Assembly: GCF_001983935.1 (NCBI RefSeq)
Contig: NZ_CP017641.1
Location: 8,730,001-8,794,000 of the forward strand
Origin: Fuerstiella marisgermanici
GTDB lineage: Bacteria; Planctomycetota; Planctomycetia; Planctomycetales; Planctomycetaceae
Direction of reading: 5' to 3'
DNA: 64,000 nt
Part shown: one piece after another, positions 19,620 through 27,204 of the stretch
Layout: each line of letters begins with the position of its first letter
Position numbering within the stretch: position 1 is the stretch's first letter
Notes under the pieces: generated by a model
Databases searched by the model: none
The model's input: the letters and a program-made list of their open reading frames with translations, nothing else
Told to the model about the DNA's origin: nothing
Made by a program: the position numbers and the translations under genes

Positions 19620-20117
19620 CTACATGATCGCAGGCAGCTTGTTCAGTTCCTCGCGCACGTCTTCCCAGGCAGACACGATGTCGCTGGCGGTTTGGTTCGG
19701 TGTGCCCATGTTCGCCAGCGTTAGAAAGTAGCATTCGGCGTTGTCGCACCACTCCACGTAGACAGCTTCCACCGCGCTCATTTCACCGATGGCCCGCAGC
19801 ACGTCGCGGCGCGTCAGACCGTTGTCGATACACGCCTTGAACAGCGTTACCAGCCGAACCTGATTCAATTCACAACATGACCACGCCACGGCGATGACTC
19901 GGCACGCGAGGTCGGAAAAGCGGTGGCCGTTTTGGGAGACAGCAGCCTCGGCGAGTTCATCGAACGATTTTCCGGACACACCCGCGGCTTCGATGTGGTG
20001 ACGCTTTTCGTCGCCGTTCCATTCGGCGAACATGTCGGCCAAATCTTCGGGGTTGTAGTTGTCCGGATGCTGCGGAAGGTCGTTCAGGAATGCCTGAGGG
20101 TAGGTGGCAGAGATCAT
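19620..20117 (-). CDS. hypothetical protein of the integrative element
   Basis: 165 residues from the ATG at 20117, preceded by a good ribosome site (AGGAGA, 8 bases upstream). No recognised domain. The protein is soluble and mostly helical, with several Trp and Cys residues in the middle (VIAVAWSCCELNQV, EWCDNAECYF). It lies between the coiled-coil gene and the integrase on the same strand, inside the mobile element. A regulatory or recombination accessory role is only a guess. Confidence 0.65.
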   Translation of the reverse strand: MISATYPQAFLNDLPQHPDNYNPEDLADMFAEWNGDEKRHHIEAAGVSGKSFDELAEAAVSQNGHRFSDLACRVIAVAWSCCELNQVRLVTLFKACIDNGLTRRDVLRAIGEMSAVEAVYVEWCDNAECYFLTLANMGTPNQTASDIVSAWEDVREELNKLPAIM

Positions 20118-20448
20118 CACCGTTTCTCCTGTGATGCTGCAAACGCCGATCCGCCTGGCACTCTGCCCGAACTCTTGAGAGCGCAAGCAAAGTGCCGGGC
20201 TCGACTTCCAAGGCTGTCCTACCGGCCAAAACCGGTTGCGGCCCTCACGGGAACCCGCCAGCTTGAATGCCGAGACCGGCACTTTGACTTTGGTTTGATA
20301 TGGAAAGATTTTGCACCACACTGGTGGGTGTGGGTTTGGTGCTGTTTCCAGCTTAGGAGCAAGCATTCTGTCAACCTGCTGTGGAAAGTTCAATGCTTAT
20401 TGCACCTTGCGAAAGCGAGTTGCAGACACTGACGTTCGTGTGAAGGTT
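20118..20448. other. gap inside the element, no gene seen
   Basis: 331 bp between the two hypothetical genes. A frame continuous with the 165-residue gene crosses part of it but lacks a start with a ribosome site; I see nothing else supportable. Confidence 0.4.
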
Positions 20449-21168
20449 TCAAAAGCAATTCGGATCCAGTTCGCGTTCGCGAAGTTCCTCAAGCTGGAAT
20501 TCCAGCTCTCCGATTGCCTCATTGATGGACGAGAGTTCCTGCTCAAAGCCCGCTGCCTTGCTCTCGTGCACAGCGATCTCTTCGGCCAGCCTTGGGGGAG
20601 GCGTTGCGCCCATAGACCGCTGACGAGCAATCTCGGCCTTCAGAACTTTCGCTGAGCTTTTATGGTGAGTCTGCTGGTGCTCCAGTCCTCGTTGCTGCCT
20701 CACAAGCTCTTTCCTCTGGCTGGCGAGTCTCTCTTTCGCGGCAGCAAGGTTCGGGCACGTTGCGCCGCTGCGGAGGCTGTTTTCGATGCTGATGAGCTTA
20801 TAGCTTTCGGTGAGATCCGATTGCTCTGCCCGCAGTCTCGCAACTTGCTGCTGATGCTTCTGCAGGGTGGGGGCAAAGGCGTCTTCAGCCTCTTGAATCT
20901 CTTCGTCGATTTTGGCCGCTCTGGCGACTTCCGACTTGCCACGCTCGATTTGCGCGAGCAACGCCCGGCGACGCTTCAGCATTGCAACCTGGCGTTCCAG
21001 TTCTTCGAAGTCGACTCCGGCAGCCTGCATGATTTCAGCGACTTCATTGGCATCGACGTCGGTATCGTCCGCCAGTTGAACCCGCAGTTTCTTCAGCCGC
21101 GTGCGTGCTTGTTTGCGTGCTTCAGATTTACGATTCTCAGCCTGCTTTTTCAATTCGAACAGTTTCAT
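20449..21168 (-). CDS. coiled-coil protein of the integrative element
   Basis: 239 residues, charged and almost entirely helical: heptad-like runs of Leu, Glu, Lys and Arg cover about 1-120 and 130-235 (for example EELERQVAMLKRRRALLAQI). No catalytic motif and no membrane segment. It starts 9 bp after the stop of the metalloprotease-like gene, so the two are probably co-transcribed. Function unknown; long coiled coils on mobile elements can be structural or partner-binding. Confidence 0.7.
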   Translation of the reverse strand: MKLFELKKQAENRKSEARKQARTRLKKLRVQLADDTDVDANEVAEIMQAAGVDFEELERQVAMLKRRRALLAQIERGKSEVARAAKIDEEIQEAEDAFAPTLQKHQQQVARLRAEQSDLTESYKLISIENSLRSGATCPNLAAAKERLASQRKELVRQQRGLEHQQTHHKSSAKVLKAEIARQRSMGATPPPRLAEEIAVHESKAAGFEQELSSINEAIGELEFQLEELRERELDPNCF

Positions 21169-21177
21169 AGTTACTCT

Positions 21178-21873
21178 CTAAAAACGGGGACGGAAATTTT
21201 TAACCGGCTCAAACAGCGAGCCGAATTCGGCGGGTGGTGGAAGTGCTTTGACGACTGACAGCGGTTCATTGCGAAGCGCGTGACACTCGTATCTGAGTGT
21301 TTCGAAGAACTCGAACGATGGTGTGTTAGTGACCTCTCGCCAATCCAGCAGTTCGAACGTATCAATCGGCCAGCGGCGCCAATCCATGCGGGAAGCGACG
21401 TGAATCATCATTCTGATGAACGGCAACCCATGAGCCTCTCTGGCAGCGAGCAACTCAGCTTCGACCGTGTCTGATTCGCCGAAGTCCTGCCACGTGCTAC
21501 GACCGATACACTGGCGTGCTGCCTCGGCGTACGCCTGTGAAGGCGATTCGTTGCACAAGGTTTCAGCCATCAATCGATGAGTGAGCTCGTGAACCGCGAC
21601 TGCTGTGAATTCGGCAATCGGCAGATCGTGTTGCAAAATCATCGCGGGCCCGGGGCCTTGATAGTTTTCGATCGAATCTGCATAGATTTCGCTCATTGAC
21701 GGACACGTGATTCCCCTGATGTCCGAATCGAGCGTGACGCCTGGATCGGCAACAGCCAATAAAATGTACGGACCGGCTCGATTCTCCGCCTCGAGTTCGT
21801 GTTCAATCAATCGCCGCAAATCGGTCTGGAGACGGTTGCGAATTTGCTGAATGCTGTTGTTGTTCGTTGTCAT
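21178..21873 (-). CDS. zinc metallopeptidase-like protein (HELTH motif) of the element
   Basis: 231 residues. VAVHELTHRLMAE at about 93-105 carries the HExxH zincin motif. A third zinc ligand is not obvious: EAELLAAREAHG further on has suitable residues. There is no signal peptide, so it would act in the cytoplasm, and no activity is proven by the motif alone. It is upstream of the coiled-coil gene by 9 bp and separated from the RepA-like gene by a repeat-rich spacer. It resembles nothing else I can name. Confidence 0.65.
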   Translation of the reverse strand: MTTNNNSIQQIRNRLQTDLRRLIEHELEAENRAGPYILLAVADPGVTLDSDIRGITCPSMSEIYADSIENYQGPGPAMILQHDLPIAEFTAVAVHELTHRLMAETLCNESPSQAYAEAARQCIGRSTWQDFGESDTVEAELLAAREAHGLPFIRMMIHVASRMDWRRWPIDTFELLDWREVTNTPSFEFFETLRYECHALRNEPLSVVKALPPPAEFGSLFEPVKNFRPRF

Positions 21874-22063
21874 CGTTTGTGGTCACTCACGCAGGAAGGG
21901 GTCTTTCTTGTCGCGGCGCGTACTTCGCAGGTATCCATAGAGACAGGCCCCCCCTGTGGGAGAACCTATTTTGTTTGTCGCTCCCGGTGCTGTGGCTTGC
22001 CATGCTTTCTGCCGGGGTTGTGCTTTATTCCGGACACCTTTAGCTGTCTGTATTTACGCTCTT

Positions 22064-22183
22064 CTGAATAAGGACGGACGGACAGTCCCTATAGGAACTG
22101 TCGCGTCCGCACTGATTCCGTTTCAGTCCGGACATTCGGACACCAATAAGGACACTGTCCGGATTCAAACTGTCCTTATTCAG
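22064..22183. repeat. repeat-rich spacer downstream of the RepA-like gene, possible origin or regulatory site
   Basis: CTGAATAAGGAC (22064-22075) recurs as its reverse complement GTCCTTATTCAG (22172-22183). Between them lie many GGACA/TGTCC words, GACAGT/ACTGTC around the palindrome CCTATAGG, and GTCCGGACATTCGGACAC. The right arm overlaps the last codons of the RepA-like gene. Clustered inverted words beside a replication-type ATPase could be an origin. Confidence 0.45.
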
Positions 22184-23648
22184 ATTCATCGCTAATCCTG
22201 TAGCCAATGCACGTTCTACGCCCTGATTTGAAGTCAGGGACTACAACGATAGTGTTGGCTGTTTCCAGTTCCTCCACGGCTGTTTGGAATACGTTCCGGA
22301 CGGCTTTGGTTCCGCTTGCTTCAGCCAGCTTTGATTCGGACAGCCCGTCCGGACAGCGTTTCAGGGCTTTCAACATCCGCTGTTTCATATCCGCAACCTT
22401 ATCGTTTTCGCGTGCCTGTTCCTGAAACGCTCGATGGTCCTGCAGGCTGGTGAAGTCGGCCGTCCACGCTCGTTCGTTGAAGTCCAGTTTCAGCAGACCG
22501 AACTGTTCGTCGCGTCCGCCGTATCGAATAGCCAGCTCATGTTTGCCGTCGCCGGTGTATTCGCTCATGCGTCCCATTAGCCAGTAGTTGCCCGCGAACT
22601 CCGCGATACCAGCTTGCGATAAGTCTTCGAGGTTGGGCGCGTCGTCATAGCTTGCAGACTTCTTAACGTGGTGCGCGATGATGGTTTTCGCCGGCTGGCA
22701 GTGCTGCATGAATCGACGCATGGCGGGGCCAACTTCTGTCAGATTCGCGGTATTCAAACCCGCCAATCCCATGTACAGCGGGTCCAAAATCACAACGTCG
22801 ATTCTGTTGCTATTCACCGCCTCTTGAACCGCTCCGCAGTCTTCAAGGCTTGGAAGGGTGGGGAAGTGCGCGGTCTCGATTCGGATGCTGTCGCCGATGT
22901 CTTCGGGGCGTAGGTTGCGAAACTCCGCTGCCTTTTTCAGCTTTCGGATTGCCGCCTTTTGTGACGCTTCACCGGTGATCATCAGCACACGAAACGCCTG
23001 CGGGATCTCGAACCGATTCAGCCATGGGAACCCGCTTGCCAAAGAAACCGCCAGGTCTGTCAGCAGCGTGGTTTTTAACGACTTCTGTTTTGCTCCGAAA
23101 ATGGTTGGCTGGTCGGCTGAGAAAATGTCTCTAACAAGCCATTGAACCGGCTCATCTGCCATTGGCCAGAGTTCCGCCGCTGCAACGCCGCCGAAGCCCC
23201 GCCCGATAGATTGGACGGCTGTTCCCGCTTCGAGCGCCGCCGCTTCTTGCGTCAGTTCTGTAATGCGATCAAACGTTCCATTCTTCGCCGCTCGCTCGAT
23301 ATCCGCACGAACTACCATTAACCGGCTTGCGGTCCAGTTCTTTCGAAGAATCTTTTTGTGGTAGTCGAGACTCGTTCCGGACACTTGATCTGCAAACAGC
23401 GACCGAACAACGTACTTGTCTGCGTGCTGATTCGTGTGAGCAAGGAACGCGAGAACGAGTTCCGCGCTGAAGTCTTCACCCGCCTCATCAATCTCACGAA
23501 GTGCTTCGAGCGTGAGCTGATAGTCCGGATTCGTGAACCACCTTGATTCAAGATCAGCGTGTTCGCCGATACCGGTTTGGCTCTGGCAGATTGCCGCCAG
23601 CAAGGCGAACTCAGACGCCTCGGTCGGGGCTGCTGTTGGTACACTCAT
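22176..23648 (-). CDS. RepA/DnaB-like AAA ATPase (replicative helicase-type) of the element
   Basis: 490 residues. The N-terminal 100 residues resemble the DnaB N-terminal helical domain (EFALLAAICQSQTGIGEHADLE). A RecA-fold ATPase follows: Walker A GAKQKSLKTT at about residue 191, Walker B VVILDPLY near 280, and the IIAHHVKK segment typical of RepA-like (AAA_25) helicases. The C-terminal 80 residues look like a winged helix. It may act in replication of the excised element. Its start overlaps the preceding small gene by ATGA. Confidence 0.85.
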   Translation of the reverse strand: MSVPTAAPTEASEFALLAAICQSQTGIGEHADLESRWFTNPDYQLTLEALREIDEAGEDFSAELVLAFLAHTNQHADKYVVRSLFADQVSGTSLDYHKKILRKNWTASRLMVVRADIERAAKNGTFDRITELTQEAAALEAGTAVQSIGRGFGGVAAAELWPMADEPVQWLVRDIFSADQPTIFGAKQKSLKTTLLTDLAVSLASGFPWLNRFEIPQAFRVLMITGEASQKAAIRKLKKAAEFRNLRPEDIGDSIRIETAHFPTLPSLEDCGAVQEAVNSNRIDVVILDPLYMGLAGLNTANLTEVGPAMRRFMQHCQPAKTIIAHHVKKSASYDDAPNLEDLSQAGIAEFAGNYWLMGRMSEYTGDGKHELAIRYGGRDEQFGLLKLDFNERAWTADFTSLQDHRAFQEQARENDKVADMKQRMLKALKRCPDGLSESKLAEASGTKAVRNVFQTAVEELETANTIVVVPDFKSGRRTCIGYRISDESE

Positions 23649-23866
23649 CGCCGCATCTCGCTGTCGTCAGCCCACGCCAGACTTAGCTGCCTGGCTGGTA
23701 ACTCGCCCTGCTTGATGACGTGTAAGCATGTTGCCTGGTCGATGTGCAGACGTTGGGCAATTGTCGCTGCGTCGTATGCGAGCGAGTGCAAAAGCTGAAC
23801 AGCTTCGATGATGTTTTCGTTTTCGGTCGGCAATTCCGTTGCCTGCGGTTCGGTACGCTGTACCAT
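23645..23866 (-). CDS. small helix-turn-helix protein upstream of the RepA-like gene
   Basis: 73 residues from the ATG at 23866, which has a clear ribosome site (AGGAG, seven bases upstream). The sequence IIEAVQLLHSLAYDAATIAQRLHIDQATCLHVI looks like a helix-turn-helix of the homeodomain-like kind. Its stop overlaps the RepA-like start by four bases (ATGA), so translation is probably coupled. A DNA-binding role in element replication or control is inferred. Confidence 0.7.
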   Translation of the reverse strand: MVQRTEPQATELPTENENIIEAVQLLHSLAYDAATIAQRLHIDQATCLHVIKQGELPARQLSLAWADDSEMRR

Positions 23867-23984
23867 GCGATTGCTCCTTTGGTGTTGTGTCGGGGCGCGA
23901 GTTGCTGCGTCAGTCCCGGCAAAAAATCTGAAAGCCTCGCCACGCAATTGGTGGGGCTTTCTTCTTGTCCGGATCGGGTTAGGC

Positions 23985-24224
23985 TTAACTCAGAAACTTC
24001 CGGCGGACTTCGGTCCACGGAACGCGCCGGGAGCGACCAAACGCGCGAGACTCCAGCTCTCCGCTAGCGATCATTGCGTAGATTGTGCTTATCGCGAGAC
24101 TCGCGACCGTGGAGACCTCGCGAGCGGTAGCATTGCCTGCGAGCGGGTAGCCGTCTTCAGCAATCGGACGGCCCTTGTCGTCGCGTTTGAACTCCGTCGC
24201 GGTTTCAGCTTCAGCAGTGTTCAT
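23985..24224 (-). CDS. AlpA/excisionase-like DNA-binding protein
   Basis: 79 residues. The core GNATAREVSTVASLAISTIYAMIASGELESRAFGRSRRVPWTEVRR follows the MerR-like excisionase layout (helix-turn-helix followed by a basic wing). In this kind of element such proteins direct excision or activate the integrase. It is the first gene of the minus-strand block that runs to the RepA-like gene, and an inverted repeat precedes it. Confidence 0.8.
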   Translation of the reverse strand: MNTAEAETATEFKRDDKGRPIAEDGYPLAGNATAREVSTVASLAISTIYAMIASGELESRAFGRSRRVPWTEVRRKFLS

Positions 24225-24249
24225 ATGTCATGCTCCACGATATGCGGTT

Positions 24250-24278
24250 GTGTAGATAACGCTCGCTTGCGTCTACAC
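24250..24278. promoter_or_regulatory. candidate operator upstream of the AlpA-like gene
   Basis: GTGTAGA and TCTACAC form a 7-bp inverted repeat with CGC/GCG inside the loop, 26 bp upstream of the AlpA-like start codon. Position and symmetry fit an operator or a leader hairpin. Confidence 0.45.
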
Positions 24279-24293
24279 CACACCATGGCGCAA

Positions 24294-24333
24294 AAAACAG
24301 CGACCGTACAGACTGTTCTGCCGGTCGCGTTTT
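24294..24333. terminator. bidirectional terminator
   Basis: GCGACCG (24300-24306) pairs with CGGTCGC (24322-24328). On the minus strand TGTTTTTTG follows, ending the 182-residue gene; on the plus strand GTTTTTG follows. Confidence 0.75.
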
Positions 24334-24372
24334 TGTTCGGTCGTATCCGCTTTTAGCCGTTTTTAACCGTCG

Positions 24373-24921
24373 CTATTCGGCTTTGCGTTTGAGGTATTCT
24401 AAGCCTGCCGCCGTCAGAAGCACGTTGCCGCGAGGGCTATTGTTCTCGCGACTTGCCCCGCCTGGAATAGTGCCGTTTCGGATTTCATCGTTAATCGTTG
24501 TCCGACTGCATCCGGTATCTTTCATCAGTGCTGTGACAGAGCGCGCGGGCAGCCAGTCTGTCTGGCCATTCGGTTCACTGATCTTTCGGCAATGGTCCAT
24601 CCAACTCCGCACCATGTCGCTGATCGCATCGCGTTCGTCGATGAACTCGGGCGGCTCAAACTCTTGGTCGAGCAACTCCGATGGCTTCACGACAGGGTAG
24701 AGCGGGAAGCGAGTTTGCGACTTCAGCAGCGGGTCATACAGATTCGCCGACACGATTGACGCATCGCGCTCCGTTTTTCCCGGTGACCAGTCCCATCCCT
24801 GCCGCTTCGCCTCCGCCACCAGCTTCGGCAGAAGGTCGGTCAGTGCGACGTGCCCATCGCGTTCAAGGCGAGTCAGCAGCCGTTCGCACAGCTTTACGAA
24901 TCGAGTGTGATCGTCAGTCAT
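24373..24921 (-). CDS. hypothetical protein of the element with helix-turn-helix region
   Basis: 182 residues from the ATG at 24921, with AGGAAGG upstream. The C-terminal part has LPARSVTALMKDTGCSRTTINDEIRNGTIPG, which looks like a helix-turn-helix, followed by a short basic tail. The N-terminal half is helical and acidic. It is the most upstream gene of the minus-strand block and is closed off by its own terminator. DNA binding is a reasonable inference. Confidence 0.65.
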   Translation of the reverse strand: MTDDHTRFVKLCERLLTRLERDGHVALTDLLPKLVAEAKRQGWDWSPGKTERDASIVSANLYDPLLKSQTRFPLYPVVKPSELLDQEFEPPEFIDERDAISDMVRSWMDHCRKISEPNGQTDWLPARSVTALMKDTGCSRTTINDEIRNGTIPGGASRENNSPRGNVLLTAAGLEYLKRKAE

Positions 24922-25475
24922 CGGGGTTCGCCTTCCTGTCAGCGAACATCCTGAATTGAAAAGCGAAGCGGCATGGTTCAGGAAAACCATTTGTCCCGGC
25001 GGTGATCAAGCCGGCCGGTAGCCGCTCGCTGGTTTCAGTTTGTAGTTATTCTGAGTTTGAACCGCCAGTTCTTGCAGGTATGCGGACTAAAATCGGTGAT
25101 GTGCTCAAGTCTCCCCCCTTGTCCAGCACTTCCTGCCGATTATGACCTGTCTTTCAAGGCGATTTGGAAATTTTGGCACTTCAGGAAAGAGGTTTACTCT
25201 CTTTCGATGACCACAATATACCGGGCTGAATCCATCAAATCCTCCGGTCGGCACAACATGTTGTAGGGAAGGTCAGCGTGTGCAGCAATGGTAGCGTTTT
25301 TTGCGAATCTGAGGTTGCTATCTGTTCGATTGACAGTCCCTCATTCGCGTCGTATTGTCGAACTACGTGGATTTAGACATAATTCACACAACCCCAGTGC
25401 TTCAGTTTTTCGATAATCTCTTGCCCCTGCGAAGATCGCAGATTGGTGACTCACGGAAGTTCGTCCCACCCCGTC
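24922..25475. other. divergent spacer inside the element
   Basis: About 550 bp between the minus-strand block and the plus-strand cargo. It should hold promoters for both. A 7-bp stem GAAAGAG/CTCTTTC lies at 25185-25205. The short plus-strand frame at 25057-25266 has no ribosome site or motif and is not called. Confidence 0.45.
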
Positions 25476-25970
25476 ATGATTGAATCCGCAATGACTACCG
25501 CCTCCCACAACGTTGAGAGCAGTCTGCAAAAGAAAGCTGTTGTCGTTGATTGGTATTCGGAACACGAGACCATTCAGGTATTTGGCCGAAACCAAAGCCG
25601 GTTTGAGATTCAGAAAGATCGCGCCATTGAGGCATTGCAAGTCGCTAAACAGCGAGAGCAATTCGATAAACAGCTAAATCTTTTAATTGGCAAGACCTTT
25701 GAGTGGTTGGTCTCAGGTGTGTCAGGGGTCGAATCGATTTATCTGACGCTACGCGACTCACGCTTAATGCTTGTCGTAATCGCAGAGGTTGCCGAATGCC
25801 AAGATGATTTAGAGGACTCGGTAACAGAGTTTGACATTACTGTTGCTGAAGATTCCGACTTGGATCTCATTAGAATGAATTCCATGGTGCTGCCTAACGC
25901 TTCTGATGAGGCTTTGAATTCCTTCTTTGATGAGCGTTTTCTCTTATCCTTGAAAAAACAGGGCGATTAG
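25476..25970 (+). CDS. hypothetical protein, first gene of the two-gene cargo
   Basis: 164 residues from the ATG at 25476; starts at 25443 (GTG) and 25491 (ATG) are also in frame. The N-terminal half is polar and helical (KDRAIEALQVAKQREQFDKQ). The C-terminal half is beta-rich and acidic, with SRLMLVVIAEVAE, then FDITVAEDSDLDLIRMNSMVLP, then a short helix. I do not recognise the family; there is no GSxxxGD nucleotidyltransferase motif. Base composition is visibly richer in A and T than the flanking host genes. It overlaps the HEPN-like gene by one base (TAGTG), so the two are probably co-translated. Confidence 0.75.
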   Translation: MIESAMTTASHNVESSLQKKAVVVDWYSEHETIQVFGRNQSRFEIQKDRAIEALQVAKQREQFDKQLNLLIGKTFEWLVSGVSGVESIYLTLRDSRLMLVVIAEVAECQDDLEDSVTEFDITVAEDSDLDLIRMNSMVLPNASDEALNSFFDERFLLSLKKQGD

Positions 25971-26431
25971 TGGCTGGCGAAGCGGACCACATAACGCTGG
26001 CCAACAAGAATCACGCCGCATTGGAATTGTTGTGCAAGTCTGGTGACTATCCCGAATGGGTTACCACGATCGCCTTCTACAAGGCCGTACACATCGTGGA
26101 AGCTGTATTCGCATATCAGCTAGGGCGTCACTCAAACGGACACGATGACCGCTTGGAACAATTGAAGTCCAAAAAGTTCCAGCCGCTGTTCACCCATTTT
26201 CGCCCCCTGTATTGTGCATCACTCGTCGCCCGCTACCTCGTTGACTTCGGTCCGGCCAAACTCGGACAGGGGCGGAGTGCCCCACAATACAAGACGTTTA
26301 CCGACTACATGCCGACCGAAAAGGTCATGAAGTCACTCGTTCAAAAACGCCTGCGTTCTATTGAGGATAACGCTGTCAGCCTACTGTCCGAAGCTGCCAA
26401 GAGTTCAATGGTTCGTTGTGTTCAGTCGTAG
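25970..26431 (+). CDS. HEPN-domain-like protein, second gene of the two-gene cargo
   Basis: 153 residues starting at a GTG that overlaps the upstream stop. IAFYKAVHIVEAVFAYQ (about 34-50) matches the characteristic helix of small HEPN proteins, and GRHSNGHDDR (52-61) supplies an R-x4-H motif of the kind that forms the RNase site in active HEPN toxins. The following helices (FTHFRPLYCASLVARYLVDF) fit the fold. HEPN proteins are frequent toxins and anti-phage effectors. The pairing with a small partner on a mobile element suggests a toxin-antitoxin or defence module; the activity is an inference. Confidence 0.7.
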   Translation: MAGEADHITLANKNHAALELLCKSGDYPEWVTTIAFYKAVHIVEAVFAYQLGRHSNGHDDRLEQLKSKKFQPLFTHFRPLYCASLVARYLVDFGPAKLGQGRSAPQYKTFTDYMPTEKVMKSLVQKRLRSIEDNAVSLLSEAAKSSMVRCVQS

Positions 26432-26467
26432 AACAGGGGCATTCTAATCCGGACGGCGTCTGTCTAG

Positions 26468-26511
26468 TGTACTCAGAAAATGTACTCACGCCGATGGGAA
26501 CCATGTACTCA
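26468..26511 (+). promoter_or_regulatory. candidate integrase arm sites, right group
   Basis: TGTACTCA at 26468-26475, 26481-26488 and 26504-26511. The first two are 13 bp apart, exactly as in the left pair. They sit 70-113 bp from the right att core. Confidence 0.6.
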
Positions 26512-26580
26512 ATGGAGGATTCGTGCTTCGTTAGCCAGTGTTTTTGCACGCCATGTGAACGGTGGAGCGATTAGATTCCA

Positions 26581-26625
26581 ACTGTCGATCCGGGGGTTGA
26601 GGGTTCAAGTCCCTTCGGCCTCGCT
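26581..26625 (+). repeat. attachment site, right (displaced tRNA-Asp 3' end)
   Basis: Exact 45-bp copy of 18300-18344. It lacks the tRNA 5' half, so it is not a functional tRNA gene. It marks the right boundary of the element. Confidence 0.95.
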
Positions 26626-26664
26626 TGGTTTCACAGAGCAATCGTGAAACCGCTAGATTTAAGA

Positions 26665-26700
26665 AGCCCTGCAGCTCACTTTTGAGCTGCAGGGCTTTTT
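26665..26700 (+). terminator. rho-independent terminator, probably the original tRNA-Asp terminator
   Basis: A 14-bp perfect stem AGCCCTGCAGCTCA/TGAGCTGCAGGGCT with a CTTT loop and TTTTT. It lies 40 bp beyond the right att site, where the tRNA's own terminator would be if the element were removed. Confidence 0.85.
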
Positions 26701-27204
26701 CATTGAGCGGTTAAGGGAGGTTCACTGTGTGAAGCTTGTTGCACCATGCTGCTGTGCTCTACTCAAGCTATCGCTGAGCACGTCGCTCTGGTGCATAAAA
26801 GCATATGCCTGCCATTCGCTGAAGCTCTGCAGGAGCCGGGTGGTGTCCGGTCAACAACCGATTTGGCGTTGGCCGCTGGGCGTTCGCTAACGTTTTCAAG
26901 CGAATAATGGGGCTGATCGTCGCGCCGCTGGCCCTAACCGATAACTGCGACAAAGCACAGTTTTTGCATCGCCAAGCCCGCCAGCCGGCGCCCGCTGGCA
27001 AAGCGGCATCACTGCGAGCTGGGGAACCCGCTCCCAATGATCAGGGTTGCTCCAAAAATCCGCGGCAACAGCGTGCCGCTGCGGCCTCAGAGCTTCATGG
27101 ACGTCGCCTTCGCAGCGGCTCATGCCTTGTCGGTCGACTACAAGTGCTGCAGCCGACCGCTCAAGGCGACGCTTCTGCTGGGGGAGCCGCAATCCATACG
27201 GCTT
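26701..27204. other. intergenic, no gene seen
   Basis: About 500 bp between the element and the oxidoreductase gene. Frames are short and motif-free. A GCCAG/CTGGC hairpin lies around 26980-27000. Confidence 0.45.

Noticed and set aside
26581-26625. Second tRNA-Asp gene
   Set aside because: Only the 3' part is present; the acceptor 5' strand, D arm and half the anticodon arm are missing. It is an att duplicate.
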